Assembly: GCA_963556145.1 (NCBI GenBank)
Contig: OY744462.1
Coordinates: forward strand, 2,604,001-2,668,000
DNA: 64,000 bases
Direction of reading: 5' to 3'
Source: Hygrocybe punicea
Lineage: Eukaryota > Basidiomycota > Agaricomycetes > Agaricales > Hygrophoraceae
This document shows positions 61,358 to 64,000 of the stretch, one piece after another. The notes under the pieces were generated by a model. The model searched no databases. It was not told the DNA's origin and worked only from the letters and a program-made list of their open reading frames with translations. Positions within the stretch are counted from its first letter, which is position 1. Each line of letters opens with the position of its first letter. Made by a program: the position numbers and the translations under genes.

Positions 61358-62476
61358 CATGTCACTGTCGCGTCGGATTTTCACTGGTAAGCACCAGCGC
61401 GCAACCCAGCGTTCACCCAACCTCACCCCCGTCTGGTTACAGAAAGGCTGCTGTCAGCTGTGGTTTTCATACCTCTGACAGTCCTGGTCGCGAAATTCAT
61501 GTCCAATTTCCTTCTCCAGTCCGGGACTGCCGCCAGATTCCAACATCATTGTTCCCCAACACTCTTGCTATCTCCCAACCGGCTGAACTACACCGGTATC
61601 CAAGAACTTGATAATAGGCTATGCGGCCTTGTTACTTTTTTTCATGTAGCCATGGAACCGTCAAATATCCCTTTCACCATAGAAGTTATGGCTTCCCTGG
61701 CCACCTTCGCTACTATTCCCTATGTCGAAGCCGCACGCAATGGGCGCAGCCCGATCCTTGCCCTGCCCGTCCTTGTTGGATTACTTTATCAATTCTGCAC
61801 TATCGCCATCATTTTCCCGTTGTACTGGCTCGCCTTCATATGCACGGGTGGTGGTAGCCTTCACAAGCGGCCTGGTGGTGAACACACAAAAGTAGATCAG
61901 GCTCACGCCGAAGGCATACTCTTCAGCATCTTCATCGGCTTCTTCATTCCCACGGCATGTATGTTCATCCTGGAAGACCCATATGTCACGGCGATGTGGC
62001 AAGCCTTTCCCCTCTGGATGACTTTATCTCAGTTCGGGCATCGTTTTTTCCGTCCGTCGTCTCGTTACCCCTACTCTGGTTTCCCAACAGTGCGAGCGTC
62101 GTACATCATTCTTTTCATTGTAGCTTCCTCTTGTCATATCGCCATCGTATGGCCCAGGTTCCAAGACCTCGCTTCACTCAAGCATTTGTTTATTCCCATC
62201 GTGTCCCCTGATGCGAGTACGATGACCATTGAGCTTGGGGTGTTGGAGTTCCTCAAATGGGATGGCGTGCTTGGGACGGCCTCTATTGTTCTGGCTACGT
62301 TGTGGTTTGCCAGAAACGCCAAGGAGTTCTTGTTGCTGGTAGTGTGGTACCTTGCGACTATCGTAGTAATTGGGCCAGGAGCTGCTGTCGCGGCTGTCTT
62401 CTTGTGGCGAGAAGCCATACTCAACGCGCAGAGACCTGTTGAAGCGTCCTCGAAGGGTACAGCAAAGAGCCAATGA
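61358..62476 (+). CDS. Multi-pass membrane protein of unknown function
   Basis: Two exons: MSLSRRIFT joins through a 57-61 nt GTAAGC...ACAG intron to ERLLSAVVFIPLTVLVAKF in frame. The rest is one long exon with about eight hydrophobic segments (for example FTIEVMASLATFATIPYVEA, LALPVLVGLLYQFCTIAIIF, GILFSIFIGFFIPTACMFI, ASYIILFIVASSCHIAIV, VLGTASIVLATLWF and LLLVVWYLATIVVIGPGAA). A conserved-looking acidic loop EDPYVTAMWQAFPLWM follows helix 4. Family unrecognised; the pattern recalls fungal integral-membrane proteins near biosynthetic genes, but no cyclase motif is asserted. The in-frame ATG at 61500 in the long exon is an alternative start. Confidence 0.75.
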
Positions 62477-62558
62477 TCCATTATTCAAAATTTTTCAGTA
62501 ACTGATATATTAAACGATATAGTCCAGAAAAAATACTTGTGACAAAGCTTTCTACATT

Positions 62559-64000
62559 TTACCGCTTCTTGCTCTTGCCATTTGGTTTAGCGGCAGTCTT
62601 CTTCTTAGGCCGCTCCGCCTCTGAGTCATCGGAGTCGGCTTTCCTGGCCCCCTCCGCCTTCTTGAGGTCGGCTACAACCATTTTAGTTCGCCGCTGTAAT
62701 GTACAAACAATATACTTACATCTCGCCGCCTTCCTCTCTAACTCATCCCAGTCGTCGCCTGTTAATTTATCAGGACGGAGTCGCGGCCAATAAGAAGAAA
62801 TCGAACCTTCGTCGCTGCCATCCTCGTCAGCGGACCCGCTGTCATCAAAGTCACTGCCAGAATTGGCATACGCGCTTTCTGCATCACTGCTGTCCGCTTC
62901 TTCGAGTTCCTCAGGGTCGGCTTCAAACTCGGATTCTGAGTCGGAGCCGTTAGATTCATCGCTCTGGTGTTACTGTTGTCAGGGTGAATCTTGTTGATGT
63001 TCTAGAAGAATAATCACATCGTCTCCACCAGCTGCACCCCCAAGGAAGCTCCATCCTCCTTGTTGGAAAAAGTCATAGGTGCTCTCGTTTATTGTTTTCA
63101 TGATTGGCCCCCAGTTAAGATTGACAGGTCCCGTACTTAACGGGATGTCTACCGAGCTGTGAATATCATGGTCAACGATCGTCTCATAAAGGAATAATCA
63201 ACATACTCCAGCCAGTTCTTCACATCGTCCAGTTGCGAGGTTTGTATAGAATTGATGTGCAGAGGTGCTCGGGTGAAGTCTTTGAATATCAAGACCAGAT
63301 CAAACTGCTTTAAGCTGAACTGTACACGTTCCAGGGATGCAATTTCGATGTCTGCGAGAGTGACGACAAGGAAGGGTGGATCCGTAAGATGCACAAGACA
63401 TTCTGTAGTGGGTTGGAGGCGGACATTAGTGCGGTAAGGGACACCTTCGAAAGAGAGTTCCCTGAAAGGAACATCCGGATCGAGAGTTTCGCCAGTCTAT
63501 CAACGTCCAAGTTCAGTTCTAAACAGGGCTGGTCATCGAGGACTTACAGAAACTGAAGCCGCTTCAGCGATTTTGTCGGAGAAAATTTTGAACTCCTTGT
63601 TCAGCATTAGTCTTCGCTTTCTTTCTTGTTGCTCCATTTCAATTTCATCCTCGTCTCCGTACCGATGTTTTCGCTTGCGGTTTCCTGTCTCATCAAACTG
63701 CACATCTGAAGCCTCGCGAGTGAATTGAACATCCTGGAATGCAAAATCAGGGGGTTGGTAGCATCCACGAGGGAGCGACGCACATGGGCCTTCTTCTTAC
63801 CGATCATGATAGGCGCCTTCAGGTGAATATGGATGATGATAAGCAATTCATTATCACAAGGCTGGAAGAAAAGATGCTTGACGTTGCTGAAGAGTATATC
63901 TACACGGGATTGAGCCGATTACACTGAGGAAACCGAAGGGAAATAACTGACCAATCTTCTGAGAGCCTAGCGGTGACTGATATCGCAAACCATTCTGATG
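62559..64000 (-). CDS. SPT16: FACT complex subunit SPT16 (C-terminal part, cut by window end)
   Basis: Histone chaperone subunit of FACT. Only the C-terminal half is in the window. Visible, in protein order: [12 protein letters not shown] at the window edge, [35 protein letters not shown] (PH-like middle domain), [46 protein letters not shown] segment, [57 protein letters not shown], then the acidic tail ([21 protein letters not shown]) and a basic end SKKR. About six exons here. Stop TAA at 62559-62561. The peptidase-like N-terminal domain lies beyond position 64000. Confidence 0.93.

Overview
The window is nuclear DNA from a filamentous basidiomycete, most likely a mushroom-forming agaricomycete. 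Genes on both strands are cut by many short introns of about 50-65 nt with GT(RNGT)/YAG borders. Intergenic gaps are small, and nearly all recognisable products are conserved eukaryotic housekeeping proteins. I see no bacterial, plasmid, CRISPR, rRNA or tRNA signal. Gene spans below run from start codon to stop codon and include introns; exon borders were worked out by eye only where stated.

Layout, left to right. 0-13 kb: Rab geranylgeranyltransferase alpha (-), splicing factor SYF1 (+), a CINP-like protein (-) head to head with a WD40 protein (+), cytosolic Trp-tRNA synthetase (+), a LOG-family phosphoribohydrolase (-), histone acetyltransferase HAT1 (+), then a decayed gene at 12.95-13.44 kb. 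13-31 kb: TATA-binding protein (+), nitronate monooxygenase (-), holocytochrome c synthase (+), the Brix protein SSF1 (-), a 6.3-kb ABCC/MRP-type transporter (-), PKA catalytic subunit (-), ornithine carbamoyltransferase (+). 31-48.7 kb: LigB-type dioxygenase (-), TFIIH/CAK factor TFB3/MAT1 (+), ZUP1/Mug105-type C78 peptidase (-), proteasome alpha-4/PSMA7 (+), Sec7 ARF-GEF GEA/GBF1 (+), a cytochrome b561-domain protein (-), an NAD-dependent epimerase-like protein (-), 3-hydroxyisobutyrate dehydrogenase (-), an arrestin-like protein (+). 51-64 kb: SCYL2-type pseudokinase (+), HRQ1 helicase (-), a small basic protein (+), an alpha/beta hydrolase (-), a multi-pass membrane protein (+), and the C-terminal half of FACT subunit SPT16 (-), which runs off the right end.

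The most unusual object is at 48694-50966: a 2,273-bp element that is one long inverted repeat end to end, flanked by a perfect 8-bp direct repeat (GTGTATTT) and without a recognisable transposase. Its outer ~415-435 bp arms are almost identical and differ mainly by one 21-bp indel. The inner ~700 bp of each arm are clearly related but diverged. It sits 28 bp after the arrestin-like stop codon and about 100 bp before the SCYL2 start codon. It looks like a fold-back, non-autonomous DNA transposon that I cannot assign to a named family.

Other points of interest are gene-structure oddities: an 8-nt microexon in the ABC transporter signature motif, a 9-nt microexon in HRQ1 next to a 3 x 10-bp repeat, a first coding exon that is only ATG in the Rab-GGTase gene, a probable GC-AG intron in the PKA glycine loop, and a 39-bp gap between two divergent start codons.
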